64,000 nucleotides of DNA from Dama dama (taxonomy: Eukaryota; Chordata; Mammalia; Artiodactyla; Cervidae), in NCBI RefSeq assembly GCF_033118175.1, contig NC_083688.1, forward strand, positions 7,647,001 to 7,711,000, written 5' to 3'. A program made the position numbers and the translations under genes. Below are positions 43,958 through 55,124 of the stretch, in pieces; position 1 is the first letter of the stretch; each line of letters opens with the position of its first letter. A model generated the notes under the pieces. That model worked only from the letters and a program-made list of their open reading frames with translations. It was not told the origin of the DNA and made no database searches.

Positions 43958-44484
43958 CAGTTCAGTTCAGTTCAGTCCTTAAGTGGTATCCGACTCTTTG
44001 CAACCCCATGGACTGCAGCATGCTAGGCCTCCCTGTCCATCACCAATTCCTGGAGTTTACTAAAACTCATGTCCATTGAGTCGGTGATGCCATCCAACCA
44101 TCTCATCCCCTTCTCATCCAACCATGTTGTCCCCTTCTCCTCCCACCTTTAATCTTTCTCAGCATCAGGGTCTTTTCCTTTGAGTCAGTTCTTCACATCA
44201 GGTGGCCAAAATATTGGAGTTTCAGCTTCAGCATCAGTCTCTCCAATGAATATTCAGGACTGATTTCTTTAGGATGGACTGGTTAGATCTCCTTGCTGTC
44301 CAAGGGACTCTTGTGAGTCTTCTCCAACACCACAGTTCAAAAGCATCAATTCTTCAGTGCTTAGCTTTCTTTATAGTCCAACTCTCACATACATACATGA
44401 CTACTGGAAAAACCATAGCTTTGACTAGATGGACCTTTGTAGGCGAAGTAATGTCTCTGCTTTTTAATATGCTGTCTAAGTTGG

Positions 44485-45688
44485 TTATAACTTTCCTTCC
44501 CAGGAGCAAGAATCTTTTAATTTCATGGCTGCAGTCACCACCTGCAGTGATTTGGAGCCCCCAAAAATAAAGTCTGTTACTCTTTCCCCATCTATTTGCC
44601 ATGAAGAAATGGGACCAGATGCCATGATCTTAGTTTTTTGAATGTTGAGTTTTAAGCCAGCTTCTTCACTCTCCTCTTTCACTTTCATCAAGAGACTCTT
44701 TAGTTCTTTGATTTCTGCTGTAAGGATGGTGTCATCTGCATATCTGAGTTATTGATATTTCTCCAGGCAATCTTGATTCCAGCTTGTGCTTCATCCAGTC
44801 CAGCATTTCTCATGATGTACTCTGCATATAAGTTAAATAAGCAGGGTGACAATATAAAGCCTTGATGTACACCTTTCCTGATTTGGAACCAGTCTGTTGT
44901 TCCATGTCCAGTTCTGACTGTTGCTTCTTGACCTGCATACACATTTCTCAGGAGGCAGATAAGGTAGTCTGGTAGTACCATCTCTTTCAGAATTTTCCAC
45001 AGTCTGTTTTGATCCACACAAAGGCTTTGGCATAATCAATAAAGCAGAAGTAGATGTTTTTCTGGAACTCTCTGGCTTTTTCAATGATCCAACGGATGTT
45101 GACAATTTGATCCCTGGTTCCTCTGCCTTTTCTAAAACCAGCCTAAACATCTGGAAGTTCACGGTTCATGTACTGTTAAAGCCTGGCTTGGAGAATTTTG
45201 AGCATTACTTTGCTAGTGTGTGAGATGAGTGCAATTGTGCGGTAGTTTGACCATTCTTTGGCGTTGCCGTTCTTTGGGATTGGAATTAAAACTGACCTTT
45301 TCCAGTCCTGTGGCCACTGCTGAGTTTTCCAAATTTGCTGACATATCGAGTGCAGCACTTTCACAGCATCATCTTTTAGGATTTGAAATAGCTCAACTGG
45401 AATTCCATTGCCTCCACTAGCTTTGTTTGTAGTGATGCTTCCTAAGGCCCACTTGACTTCACATTCCACGATGTCTGGCTTTAGGTAAGTGATCACACCA
45501 TCATGATTATATGGGTCGTGAAGATCTTTTTTGTATAGTTCTTCTGTATATTCTTGCCACCTCTTCTTAACATTTTCTGCTTCTGTTAGGTCCATACCAT
45601 TTCTGTCCTTTATTGCGCTCATTTTTGCATAAAATATTCCCTTGGTATCTCTGATTTTCTTGAAGAGATCTCTAGTCTTTCCCATCAT
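44485..45688 (-). pseudogene. BovB reverse-transcriptase remnant, antisense
   Basis: Frames at 45176-45688, 44700-45017 and 44485-44691 on the minus strand carry successive RT parts: 'NYRTIALISHTSKVMLKILQ', then GVHQGFILSPCLFNLYAEY (motif B, with Phe where the other copy has Cys) and 'LKLNIQKTKIMASGPI'. Frameshifts near 45165, 44740 and 44690 break the protein. Inactive. Confidence 0.87.
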
Positions 45689-46171
45689 ATTTTTTCCTCT
45701 ATTTCTTTGTATTGATCACTGAGGAAGGCTTTCTTATATCTCCTTGCTATTCTTTAGAACTCTGCATTCAAATGGGTATACCTTTCCTTTTCTCCTTTGC
45801 CTTTAGCTTCTCTTCTTTTCTCAGCTATTTCTAAGGCCTCCTCAGACAACCATTTTGCCTTTTTACATTTCTTTTTCTTGAGGATGGTCTTGATCCTTGC
45901 CTCCTATACAATGTCATGAACCTTGGTCCATAGTTCTTCAGGCACTCTGTCTATCAGATCTAATCCCTTGAATCTATTTGTCACATCCACTGTATAATCA
46001 TAAGAGATTTTATTTAGGTCATACCTGAATGGTTTAGTGGTTTTCCCTACTTTCTTCAATTTAAGTCTGAATTTGGCAATAAGAAGTTCATGATCCGAGC
46101 TACAGTCAGTTCCTGGTCTTGTTTTTGCTGACTCTATAGAGCTTCTCCATCTTTGGCTGCAAAGAATATAA

Positions 46172-46843
46172 TCAGTCCAAAATCAGTATTGACCATCTGA
46201 TGATGTCCTTGTGTAGAATCTTCTCTTGTGTTATTGGAAGAGGGTGTTTGCTATCTATGACCAGTGCATTCTCTTGGCAAAACTTTGTTAGCCTTTGACC
46301 TGCTTCATTCTGTACTCCAAGGCCAAATTTGCCTATTATTCCAGGTATCTCTTGACTTCCTACTTTTGCATTCCAGCCCCCTATAATGGAAAGGATATCT
46401 ATTTTGGGTGTTACTTCTAGAAGGTCTTGTAGGTCTTTGTAGAACCATTCAACTTCAGCTTCTTCAGCATTACTGGTCAGGGCATAGACTTGGATTACTG
46501 GGATACTGAATGGTTTGCCTTGGAAACAAACAGAGATCATTCTGTTGTTTTTGAGAATGCCTTCAATTACTGCATTTGGGACTCTTTTGTTGACTATGAT
46601 GGCTACTCCATTTCTTCTAAGGGATTCCTGCCCACAGAAGTAGATATAATGGTCATCTGAGTTAGATTCACCCATTCCAGTGCATTTTAGTTCGCTGATT
46701 CCTAAAATGTCGATGTTCACTCTTGCCATCTCCTGTTTGACCACTTCCAATTTACCTTGATTCATGGAGCTAACACTCCAGGTTCCTATGCAACATTGCT
46801 CTTTATAGCATCGGACTTTACTTGCATCACCAGTCACATCCAC
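46172..46843 (-). pseudogene. BovB endonuclease remnant, antisense
   Basis: A 223-codon open frame covers most of the endonuclease (EEP) domain: 'GTWSVSSMNQGKLEVVKQEM' near its start and NGVAIIVNKRV mid-way. The catalytic GDWNAKVG-type block reads GGWNAKVG, so the Asp is lost here too but by a different substitution than in the copy at 621-1094. The frame ends at a stop before the C-terminal catalytic SDH motif. Not functional. Confidence 0.87.
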
Positions 46844-47277
46844 AACCGGGTGTTGTTTTTGCTTTGGCTCTGTCTCTTCATTCTTTCTCGAGTTGTTTCT
46901 CCAGTAGCATATTGGTCACCTACAGACCTGGGGAGTTCATCTTTCAGTATCCTATCTTTTTGCCTTTCATACTGTTCATGGGCTTCTCAAGGCAAGAATA
47001 CTGAAGTGGTTTGCCATTCCCTTCTCCAGTGGACCACGTTTTGTCAGAACTCTCTACAATGACCCGTCCATCTTGGGTGGCCCTACATGGCATGTCTTAT
47101 CATTTCATTGAGTTAGACAAAGCTGTGGTGCATGTGATCAGACTGGTTAGTTTTCTGTGACTGAGGTTTTCAGTCTGTCTGCCCTCTGATGGAGGATAAG
47201 AGGCTTATGGAAGCTTCCTGGTGGGAGAGACTGACTGAGGGGGAAACTGGGGCCCATTCTGATGGGGTGGGGGGGTG

Positions 47278-48042
47278 GTACCTGGGTCAATGAAGAAGGC
47301 TGGAGGAGAGAGGGGGGATGGCAGCCCACTCCGTGTGCCCCCCGACCTGTTCTCAGATGACCAAACTGCCACACAGCCTTTTCCAAGGTCTGCATCTCTT
47401 TTCCCTCCTGATGGTGCAGCCTTCAGGGAAGGCCAGAGCCCTGGAGAGAGAGGGAAGCAAAAAGAGCTGAGGATAAACATCGTTTAAACTTGGGACTTTC
47501 CTGATGGTCCAGTGGCTAAGACTCTGCATTCCCAATGCCAGGGGCCGGGGTTCCATCCCTGATCAGGGAACTAGACCCCGCAACTAAGAGTTCACATGTC
47601 TCAACTAAAGAACCTGAGTGCTGCAACAAAGACTGAGGACCCTGCAAGCTGCAACTAAGACCAGGTGCAGCCAAATACATTAAAAAATCTTTTTTAAAAA
47701 CCTGTGACCTGATCCGGCATTGACTGGGGAGGTAAGGGATTAGCTGCTAATCTCATGACCTGATTTGTATATGAGTGTGTGTGTGTGAGTGAGTGTGTGT
47801 GTTTCTATTCTATTTATATCACCGTTTGAATGGAGAGCAGAGGTGGTAACTGGAAATAGAGTTCTTCCAAGCCCCCTGCACGCCCCCCCCACACACAAAG
47901 TACCATCTCTACTTGCTTTACCCACTTCTTCTGGTCTCTCTAGAGCCCTTTCTAGTGAGGCTTTTAATTTCATCATTGCATTAAGTTAACTTTACCAAAA
48001 CTCTTTAGTGCTGCCTCATTTTATCAACTTATCAGTAGAATT
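47278..48042 (+). repeat. Long direct repeat, right copy (~765 bp)
   Basis: From GTACCTGGGT to CAGTAGAATT, matching 43171-43957. It begins where the BovB 5' end stops and continues into unique flank ('gggcacagcctattgctcc') at 48043, while the left copy stops at the BovB tail. Confidence 0.92.
47491..47692 (+). mobile_element. CHR-type SINE, sense (in right direct repeat)
   Basis: 'ggactttcctgatggtccag', 'tctgcattcccaatgccagg', 'gcagccaaatacattaaaaa'. Same insertion as at 43391-43592, so it predates the duplication. Confidence 0.9.
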
Positions 48043-48572
48043 GGGCACAGCCTATTGCTCCTACCTTCTGGAAATACTTTCTCGCTTGCCCTCCAGAACC
48101 CTACCCTCTCTTAGTTCTTTTCCAACCTCAGCGACCATTTCTTTCCAGCCCCTTTGCTGGCTCCTCACCACCTTCCCTCCTTCTAAATAAAGAAGTGTCT
48201 CTGTGCTTGATCTCAGTCTCTCTTGCTCATTCCTTGGTGACTTCATTTAATTCCTTGACTTTTTGTGTAGGATATGATTAATATAAATAAATTAAATACA
48301 AATCTATTATATTGAAATTATTAATGACATCAGTCAAGATGTTCCTATTCTTATTTTTTCTGCACTTGATAAAATATTCTCAGAGAAATGTTAGTGTGTC
48401 TCACTATGATTAAATATGTTTTCTTTTCCCTTATATTTTTCTTCTAATTTTTGCTTTATTTATCTTTGTGGTTAAGGTATCTAATGGTTTATGATGTCTG
48501 TCTTCTTTGTGAAGTGTACCTTTTATCATTAAAAATATTCATCTTTGTTTCATTTAAAAATAAATAAACTTT
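48043..48572. other. AT-rich single-copy region
   Basis: No gene or assigned repeat. Confidence 0.4.
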
Positions 48573-48892
48573 AAAAAAAAAAATCCCCTGATTTAGAGAC
48601 TTCCCTGGTGGTCCCGTGACTGAGACTCCTCACTCCCCAGGAGGGCCCAGGTTCTATCCCTGATTAGGGAACTGGATCCCACATGCTGCGGTTGGGAGTT
48701 TGTGTGCGGCAGCTGGGGACCCTGTGTGTCCCGGCTAAAGACCCCGCATGTTGCAAGGACGACCAAGGGTCCCAGGTGCCACAACTAAGACCTAGTGCAG
48801 TCAAATAAATAAATACTAAAAGAAGAAGAAGAAGTGAGATACAAGAGTACATACTGTATCCAAAAAAAAAAAAAAAAAAATCCCATGATTTA
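48573..48892 (+). mobile_element. CHR-type SINE with extra 3' segment and 23-bp TSD
   Basis: SINE body 48596-48838 ('gacttccctggtggtcccgt' to '(aga)n'), then about 24 bp of non-SINE sequence ('gagatacaagagtacatact') and an A-run 48862-48880. The whole is flanked by a 23-bp direct repeat (A-run plus TCCC[C/A]TGATTTA) at 48573-48595 and 48870-48892, showing that the extra segment was inserted together with the SINE. Confidence 0.85.
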
Positions 48893-49846
48893 AATACCTC
48901 CTATCTATTGCAGCTTCTAAAAGTGTAACCTCAGAGCTCTCCCCTGAATTCTATTCTAGACAAACGGCCAATAGACTCCTGATACCTCCACTTGGGTGTC
49001 TAATGGGCATCCTGAACATTCAAACCAAACTCCTGGTTTTTTCACCAAAACTTACTCTCCTTCCCAGTCTTTCTATCAATCTTCCGGGTGCTCAGGCCAA
49101 AACCCTCAGCAACATCCATGGTACCTCCAGTTCCCTCAACACCCATTCACTCATAAATTGTCTGCTTTTTTAAAAATCCTCATTTTTCTCCCAGTTTATA
49201 GCTGGTCCTTTTACTCTTGGTGGTATCTTTTGATGAACAAATGTTTTTCATTTAATGTAGTCAAATTTGTTTCTTTGATGCTTAGCACTTCTGAAAATAT
49301 TTTGTTTGAGGTATTTGTTCCCCATCCCTAGTCTTTAAAGATATTCGCTGGTAGCTTTTCACTTTTTCTCTGAAGATTGGCCTTTCACATCTCTCATACC
49401 ACCCTCTTCTAAATCACCATCACCTTGTCCTGGATTGCTGTAATCTCTCATTAACACTTCCCCAGCCTCTAGTCTTAGCTCTGTACAAAAACCGTGGTGA
49501 TTCTATAAAATAAGCCAAATCATTTCACTCCTCCCCTAAAAACCTCTCATTTTGCTCCAAGCAAAACCCTAAGTGAATACACAGCCTGTAAAGCCCTGTG
49601 TGGCCTCGCCTACTACACCTCTCTCTTCCTATGCCTCACTCTCTCTCTACTCTGACCACGCATTTAGCAACTTAATGTTTCTAAAACATACCAAACACAC
49701 TCCCACCTCAGGACCTTTGCACATACTGTTCTCTGCCCAGAGTTCTCATTCCCCACATATCCAATCTTGTTCCTCCTCTTAAAGAGTTTCCCTTATCAGA
49801 GAGGACTTCCATGCCCACCCTGTATTAAAAAATAGCACATCTCTGA
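48893..49846. other. Single-copy region
   Basis: No gene recognised. 49380-49800 ('gccctgtgtggcctcgccta', 'cctcaggacctttgcacata') looks like an old mammalian repeat that I cannot name with confidence. Confidence 0.4.
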
Positions 49847-50126
49847 CTTCTCTGGTGGAACAGTGGATAGGAATCTGCCTTCTAATGCAGGGGACACAGG
49901 CTCCATCTCTGGTCCGTGAAGATTTCACATGCCACAGAGGCCCATGTGCCACAACTACTGAGTCCAAGTACTGCAACTAGTGAAGCCTGAGTGCTCTAGA
50001 GCCCATGATCTGCAACGAGAGAAGCCACTGCAAAGAGAAGCCACAATGAAGAGTAGCCCCTGCTCGCCACAACTAGAGAAAGTCCATGTGCAGCACCAAA
50101 GAACCGTGCAACCAAAAATAAATAAT
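49847..50126 (+). mobile_element. CHR-type SINE, sense, long copy
   Basis: 'tgacttctctggtggaacag', 'gcaacgagagaagccactgc', 'ccgtgcaaccaaaaataaat'. Confidence 0.9.
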
Positions 50127-50619
50127 AGAAAAATACAGTGAGTCTCTTAAAAAATATACCACATCTCCTGCATCCACAGTCTTCATCTTGTGTTTGTCAT
50201 TTATTTTTCTTTATCATCTCTTTTCTTCTAGTAGAATGTAAGTTCTATAAAAACCACAATGTTCTTAGTTTGCTACTATATCCTCAATGTCAGGAGTGGT
50301 ACCTGACATATAATAAGTATTAAAGAATACTACTGAATACTTGATGGAGTGAATGAATGTGTCTTGAAAAACATAGTGTTCATTTAAGAATAAATGTTTT
50401 GACTGTACATAAGTTTACATAAATGTGGTATAGATATTCTGCTTCTTGCCTTCTCACTGAATGTAAATCCAGTTCATCATTTCTAACCACTGTATAGTGT
50501 ACCATCAAAGGCCATATTTTCTCATTTGTCTTCTTAATGGTGGACGCACCATGGTTTGCCTCCAGCTTCAGCTACGTACATAACATGAAATAAATATTCT
50601 GAAATGTTACTGTTGTTTT
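50127..50619. other. Single-copy / old L1-like region
   Basis: No gene. 50390-50600 may be an old antisense L1 ('atggtttgcctccagcttca'). Confidence 0.4.
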
Positions 50620-50862
50620 TATTCACTAAGTCGTGTCTGACTCTTCTTTTATATTATTATGTTTTTGTGTGGGTCCAGCTCTTTTGTGACCCCAAGAACT
50701 GTAGCCTGTCAGGCTCCTCTGTTCGTGGAATTTCCTAGGCAAGAATACTGAAGTGGGTAGCCATTTCCTTCTCCAGGGGATCTTCCCAATGCAGGGATCG
50801 AACCTAGGTCTCCTGAATTGGTAGGCGGATTCTTTACCACTGAGGCACCAAGTAAGCCCTCT
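50620..50862 (-). mobile_element. Bov-tA-type SINE, antisense, with internal insertion
   Basis: 'cactaagtcgtgtctgactc' is separated from 'cttttgtgaccccaagaact' by about 35 bp of AT-rich extra sequence (50645-50680). Reverse head 'tttaccactgaggcaccaag'. Confidence 0.88.
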
Positions 50863-51691
50863 TCTGAAACTCACACATTATGAATCTGTGTGAAAGGTCT
50901 TTTTGGTATTTGGGGGGTGGGGAGTGGAGGGAGTGGGGTGGTATATACATAAATACTCAGGAGTAGAATTGGTGAGTCACAGGACAAACAGAGATATACT
51001 TATCTATGTACAGCGTTTTGGGACAAAGCACGCATAAATTCATGCCTCCCTCCATCAGCAATTTGTGGAAAATTCTGTTTTCTCCATATCTTTACTGGCC
51101 CTTTGAATTGCCTTGAGTTTCTACTTTTTGGCATTATAACAGATATAAAATGTCATCTAATTGTTGCTTTCATTTGGATTTCTCTGATTACCAGCTAAGA
51201 GCTCATAGAGTTTTAAGTTCTGACATTTGCAATGTTTGGAGGTTTTTTTGTTTGTTTTGTTTTGCTTTGATTTTTGAGGGGAGAGAATCCCTTCTCTCCC
51301 CTTTCTCTAGGGGAGAAATCTCTATCTAGATACTAATAAGATTTATTAAGTCATATATTCTCCTTTATTCCCCATATCTCATCACTTTCTCCTGGATTCA
51401 GTTCTCTTCTTGCTCTGTGCTTACTTTAGGAGGCATTTCAAAGGTCTTTCATGGCAACATTCCTGAGGTCTTGAATAAATATTTATTTTCCTGGAGTATT
51501 TAAATGACAGTATAACTAGAGATAAAGTTCTTGTTCCAAAGTTCTTTGCCTTCTAGCACTTTGAAAATATTAGTCCATTGTCTTTGGCATCCCAGCTATT
51601 AAGGAGTTCAAAGATATAATAATATGGCCAGGAATTTTTCTCTGCCACATTGTATTGTATTTGTAAAATACCAAATATGAAACATTTTTGG
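50863..51691. other. Single-copy / old L1-like region
   Basis: No gene. 51000-51230 ('gtttctactttttggcatta', 'tttggatttctctgattacc') is old antisense L1-like. Confidence 0.4.
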
Positions 51692-51867
51692 ACTTTTCTG
51701 GTGGTGCAGTGGTTGAGAATCCGCCTTCCAGTGCAGGGGATGGGAGTTCCATCCCTGGTCAGGGAGCTAAGATCTCACATGCCATGGAGCAACTAAGGCT
51801 GTGCGCCACAACTAGAAGAAGCCCTTGTGCCTCAACAAAGACCTAGAGCAGCCAAAAAAAGAGTAAC
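51692..51867 (+). mobile_element. CHR-type SINE, sense
   Basis: 'gacttttctggtggtgcagt', 'ccatccctggtcagggagct', 'acctagagcagccaaaaaaa'. Confidence 0.9.
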
Positions 51868-52137
51868 ATTTCTAAAAACTGGCTCTGAACACGCCCTGAT
51901 TCAAGAGTTGGAGCATTACCAGGGCTGTTTAAAAATCTACCTCCTCACTCCTTCCCTATCTTATCTTCTATTCTCCACCATCAACCCATCAGGGAACCAC
52001 TTTCGTGAATGTTCCTCACTTTAAAAATAATTTTGTTATAAATGTGTGCTGTCTTAAAATAATACATGGTTTAGTTTTGCTATGTTTTTTTTTCAGCTTT
52101 TAATAAATGAGCTCATATTGTACATGTGAAGCTAAAT
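51868..52137. other. Single-copy spacer
   Basis: No gene; AT-rich. Confidence 0.4.
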
Positions 52138-52346
52138 TGAAGTGAAGGCCTCTCAGTCTTGTCTGACTCTTTATTACCCCAGACTGTAGCCTGCCATGCT
52201 CCTCTCTCCAAAAAATTCTCCAGGCAAGAATGCTGAAGAGGTTAGTCATTCCCTTCTCCAGGGGATCTTCCCTACCTGGGGATGGAACCTGGGTTTCCCA
52301 CATTGTAGGCATATTCTTTACCATTTGAGCCCCCAGGAAAGCCATC
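52138..52346 (-). mobile_element. Bov-tA-type SINE, antisense, diverged
   Basis: 'ctcagtcttgtctgactctt', 'caggcaagaatgctgaagag', 'accatttgagcccccaggaa'. Confidence 0.88.
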
Positions 52347-52369
52347 ATATTGTGCATAGTCTTCTGCAA

Positions 52370-52672
52370 CTTTTTTTTTTTTTACTCAGCTTTAGATTTC
52401 TGTTTCATCTATTTTGTTGAATGGAGCTGTACTTAATCCTGATTCTTTTTGCATAATATCCCACTTTGGAATCATATTACAATCTATCCCTTATCCTGAT
52501 GACAGACATTTAGGTTTACATTCAAGTTTTTGACAGTAGAAAGAATATTGTTATGAATACTTTATACATATCTCTTGGTACATGCATACAACTGTTTGGA
52601 GTAAGGGTCATAAGGTTTGCATATCTTTAATTTTATTCAATAAGGCCAAATTGTTTTCTGGAGTGATTGTAA
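52370..52672 (-). repeat. Old L1 3' region, antisense (probable)
   Basis: 'gaatggagctgtacttaatc', 'ggtttacattcaagtttttg', 'ggccaaattgttttctggag' have the usual order of an old reverse L1. Confidence 0.55.
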
Positions 52673-52678
52673 AATTTC

Positions 52679-52980
52679 CCTTTTTTTTTTTAATTGCATT
52701 ATAGTTGCTTTACAGTGTTGTGTTAATTTCCACTGTACAATGAAGTGAGTATGTCTGTGCACTTCAGCTAGATGTACACACTTTTCCACTTCCTCATGGA
52801 TCTTCCTCCCCAGCAACCATCCCACCCATCTAGGTCACCACAGAGCACCAAGGTGAGCAACCCGTGCTATACAGCAGGTTTCCACTAGCTATCTCTTTCA
52901 CCCATGACAATGTACATATATCAATCCCAATCTCCTAATTCACCCTGCACCCCATCTTCCCCACGTTCACACATCTGTCC
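52679..52980 (-). mobile_element. Ruminant L1 3' UTR, antisense
   Basis: T-run at 52680-52692, 'gttgctttacagtgttgtgt', 'catggatcttcctccccagc', 'tcaatcccaatctcctaatt'. Confidence 0.8.
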
Positions 52981-53017
52981 TCTGTAGGCATCTCTGCTCC
53001 TGCCTTTCAAATGAGCC

Positions 53018-53192
53018 TGGGTCCTGCAACTACTGAACCCTGGGCGCCAAGAGCCTGTGCTCCACAGTGAGAAGCCACTGCAGTGAGAAGCCTGTGTATC
53101 ACAGCAAAGAGTAGGCCCCACTTACTACAACTAGAGAAGGCTCAAGCAAAAGGCAGTGAAGACCCCGTGCAGCCAAACATAAATAAATTAAT
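53018..53192 (+). mobile_element. CHR-type SINE 3' portion, sense
   Basis: 'cctgcaactactgaaccctg', 'gagaagccactgcagtgaga', 'ccgtgcagccaaacataaat'. Confidence 0.85.
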
Positions 53193-53780
53193 CCATTTTT
53201 AAAAATTATTTGACATTCAACAAGACGGAAAACTGTGATCTGTAATGAAGAGAAAGATCAGTCAATATACAGATATCCACAAATGACCCAAACGTTGAAA
53301 TTCGCAAAAAGTTGAAATAACATGGATGAATTTGTCAGAGTCTGCAGAAGATCTGCATAATGACTGAAGAGATGGGAAATTTCAGGAGAAAGTTGGAAAC
53401 TATAAAAGAAAAACCAAGTTGAAATCCCCAAACTGAAAATGCCATATCTGCAGTCAAAAATGCTTTGGATGTGATATAGGTTGGATATAACCAAGGAAAT
53501 GACCGGTGAACGTAAAAACAGATCAGTAGATGGGAGTTGCTTGGTGGCCTAGTGGTTAGGATTCAGGGCTTCACTGCTGTGGCCCGCCTGGGTTTAACCT
53601 CTGGCAGGGGAACTGAAAACCTGAAAACTGCATGGTGTTGGGAGGGGGAGGGAGAAACAGATCCGTGGATATGGTCTCAACCGAGAGAATGAAAGGTCCA
53701 TAATCAAAAAGGAAAAAAAAAGGACAACCAATTAATGCCCAAAGGGCAATAACACAGTAATCTTTGGAGTTGTCTTTTTC
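53193..53780. other. Old L1-like DNA with a short CHR-type SINE
   Basis: 53205-53520 and 53655-53770 read like old LINE coding DNA ('agaaaaaccaagttgaaatc', 'caaccgagagaatgaaaggt') but are unassigned. 53530-53655 ('ttgcttggtggcctagtggt') is an eroded CHR-type SINE. Confidence 0.45.
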
Positions 53781-53784
53781 TTTT

Positions 53785-54347
53785 TAATTTAATTTTATTC
53801 TTGGCTGCGCTGGGTCTTCATTGCTGCTAGGATTTTTCTCTAACTGCGGCGGTGGGGCGGTGGGGGGGCTGCTCTATAGTTGCGGTGCACAGGTTTCTCA
53901 TTGCAGTGGCTTCTCCTGTTGAGTTGGCGAGCTTCAGTAGTTATAGCACGTGGACTCAGTAGTTGTGGCTCCCCGGCTCCAGAACACAGGCTCAATAGCT
54001 GTGGCTCACGGGCTTAGCTTCCCAGGGGGCGCCAGTGGTGAAGAAGACGCCTGCCAATGCAGGAAGACCTGAGACATGGGTTCCATCCCTGGGTTGGGAA
54101 GATCCCCTGGAGGAGGAAATGGCAACCCACTCCACTATTCTTGCCTGGGAAATCCCATGCACAGAGGAGCCTGGCGGACTACTGTCCCACGGGGTCACAA
54201 AGAGTCAGACACGGCTGAAGCGACTTAGCACGCACGCACGGACTTAGCTGCTCCTCGGCGTGTGGGATCTTCCCAGATTAGGGATCAAACCCGTGTCTCC
54301 TGCATTGGCAGGAGGATTCTTTACCACTGAGCTGCAACGGGAGCCCT
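53785..54347 (-). mobile_element. CHR-type SINE, antisense, split by a Bov-tA
   Basis: Pieces 53800-54019 ('ggctgcgctgggtcttcatt', 'tcagtagttgtggctccccg') and 54237-54347 ('cgtgtgggatcttcccagat', 'ttaccactgagctgcaacgg'). A G-rich run at 53844-53870 lies within it. Confidence 0.9.
54007..54249 (+). mobile_element. Bov-tA-type SINE, sense, nested
   Basis: Insert 54020-54236 inside the CHR-type SINE, flanked by the 13-bp repeat CACGG[G/A]CTTAGCT at 54007-54019 and 54237-54249. Body 'ggcaacccactccactattc', end 'gcgacttagcacgcacgcac'. Confidence 0.9.
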
Positions 54348-54404
54348 GGAATTATCTTTTTTTAGTAAAATAATTTTTGTATTGCTATTGGACAGAATAA
54401 CATG

Positions 54405-54645
54405 GGGTTTCTGTGGTGGCTCAGATGGTAAAGCGTCTGCCCGCAATGAGGGAGACCCAGATTCGATTCCTGGGTTAAGATCGCCTGGAGAAGGAAATGG
54501 TAACCCACTCCAGTATCCTTGCCTGAAAAATTCCAAGAACAGAGGGGCCTGGTGGGCCACAGTCCATGGGGTCGCAAAAAGTCGGACACGACTGAGCGAC
54601 TTCACTTTCTTTCTTTCTTTCACTTTCTTTCTTTCTGGACAGAAA
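54405..54645 (+). mobile_element. Bov-tA-type SINE, sense, with CTTT tail
   Basis: 'ttctgtggtggctcagatgg', 'ggtaacccactccagtatcc', then a (CTTT)n tract at about 54600-54640. Confidence 0.93.
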
Positions 54646-54647
54646 GC

Positions 54648-55118
54648 ATTTGAGTTAAGCTCGTTAACCGAAAGCTCGGCCTCTGTACACCCTTGCCGAA
54701 TCAAATCCCAGAGACAAGAGTTTGGGGTGAAGCAGGAAAGGATAGCTTTATTGCTTTGCCGGGCGATGGGAGACACACACTGGGCTTTTGCCTCAAAAAC
54801 CTATGTGTCTCAAATCCAGAGAATTTAATGACGGTTTTTATAACAGTGGGTCAAATGTAGGGTCTTTGAAGGAAATGGCAACCCACTCCAGTACTCTTGC
54901 CTAGAGAATCCCATGGACAGAGGACCCTGGCCGGCTACAGCCCATGGTGTCGCAAGAGTTGGACGCGACTTAGTGACTAAACCACCACTTGACAAGACTG
55001 GGTGTGAAACTGTTTGCACCCCCTTAACCTCCAATCGGGTGGTTCCTCTCCTGAACTTGATGAACGGCTCTGGTCCCTTTCATCTTGCCTCACGTAGTTT
55101 CCTGGCCGCCCCGCCCTC
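54648..55118 (-). mobile_element. LTR-like block, antisense (endogenous retroviral, probable)
   Basis: 54650-54866 and 54994-55118 look like one unit interrupted by a SINE piece. 'gaaaggatagctttattgct' is a reversed AATAAA region in the style of a ruminant retroviral LTR, and no internal retroviral genes are attached, so it would be a solo LTR remnant. The assignment is from style and memory only. Confidence 0.4.
54867..54993 (+). mobile_element. Bov-tA-type SINE 3' fragment, sense
   Basis: 'ggaaatggcaacccactcca', 'gccggctacagcccatggtg', 'gacttagtgactaaaccacc'. Confidence 0.88.
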
Positions 55119-55124
55119 GTCTTC

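Larger units (their letters stand above)
43958..47270 (-). mobile_element. BovB (RTE-clade) LINE, antisense, long 5'-truncated copy
   Basis: The 3' tail lies at 43958-43977 (reverse of ACTGAACTGAACTGA), then RT, endonuclease and 5' region in reverse order up to about 47270, where homology gives way to the right direct repeat at a G-rich joint. It is longer at the 5' end than the sense copy at 312-3296. Frames are broken by stops and indels. It is exactly bracketed by the 0.77-kb direct repeats 43171-43957 and 47278-48042. Confidence 0.93.
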
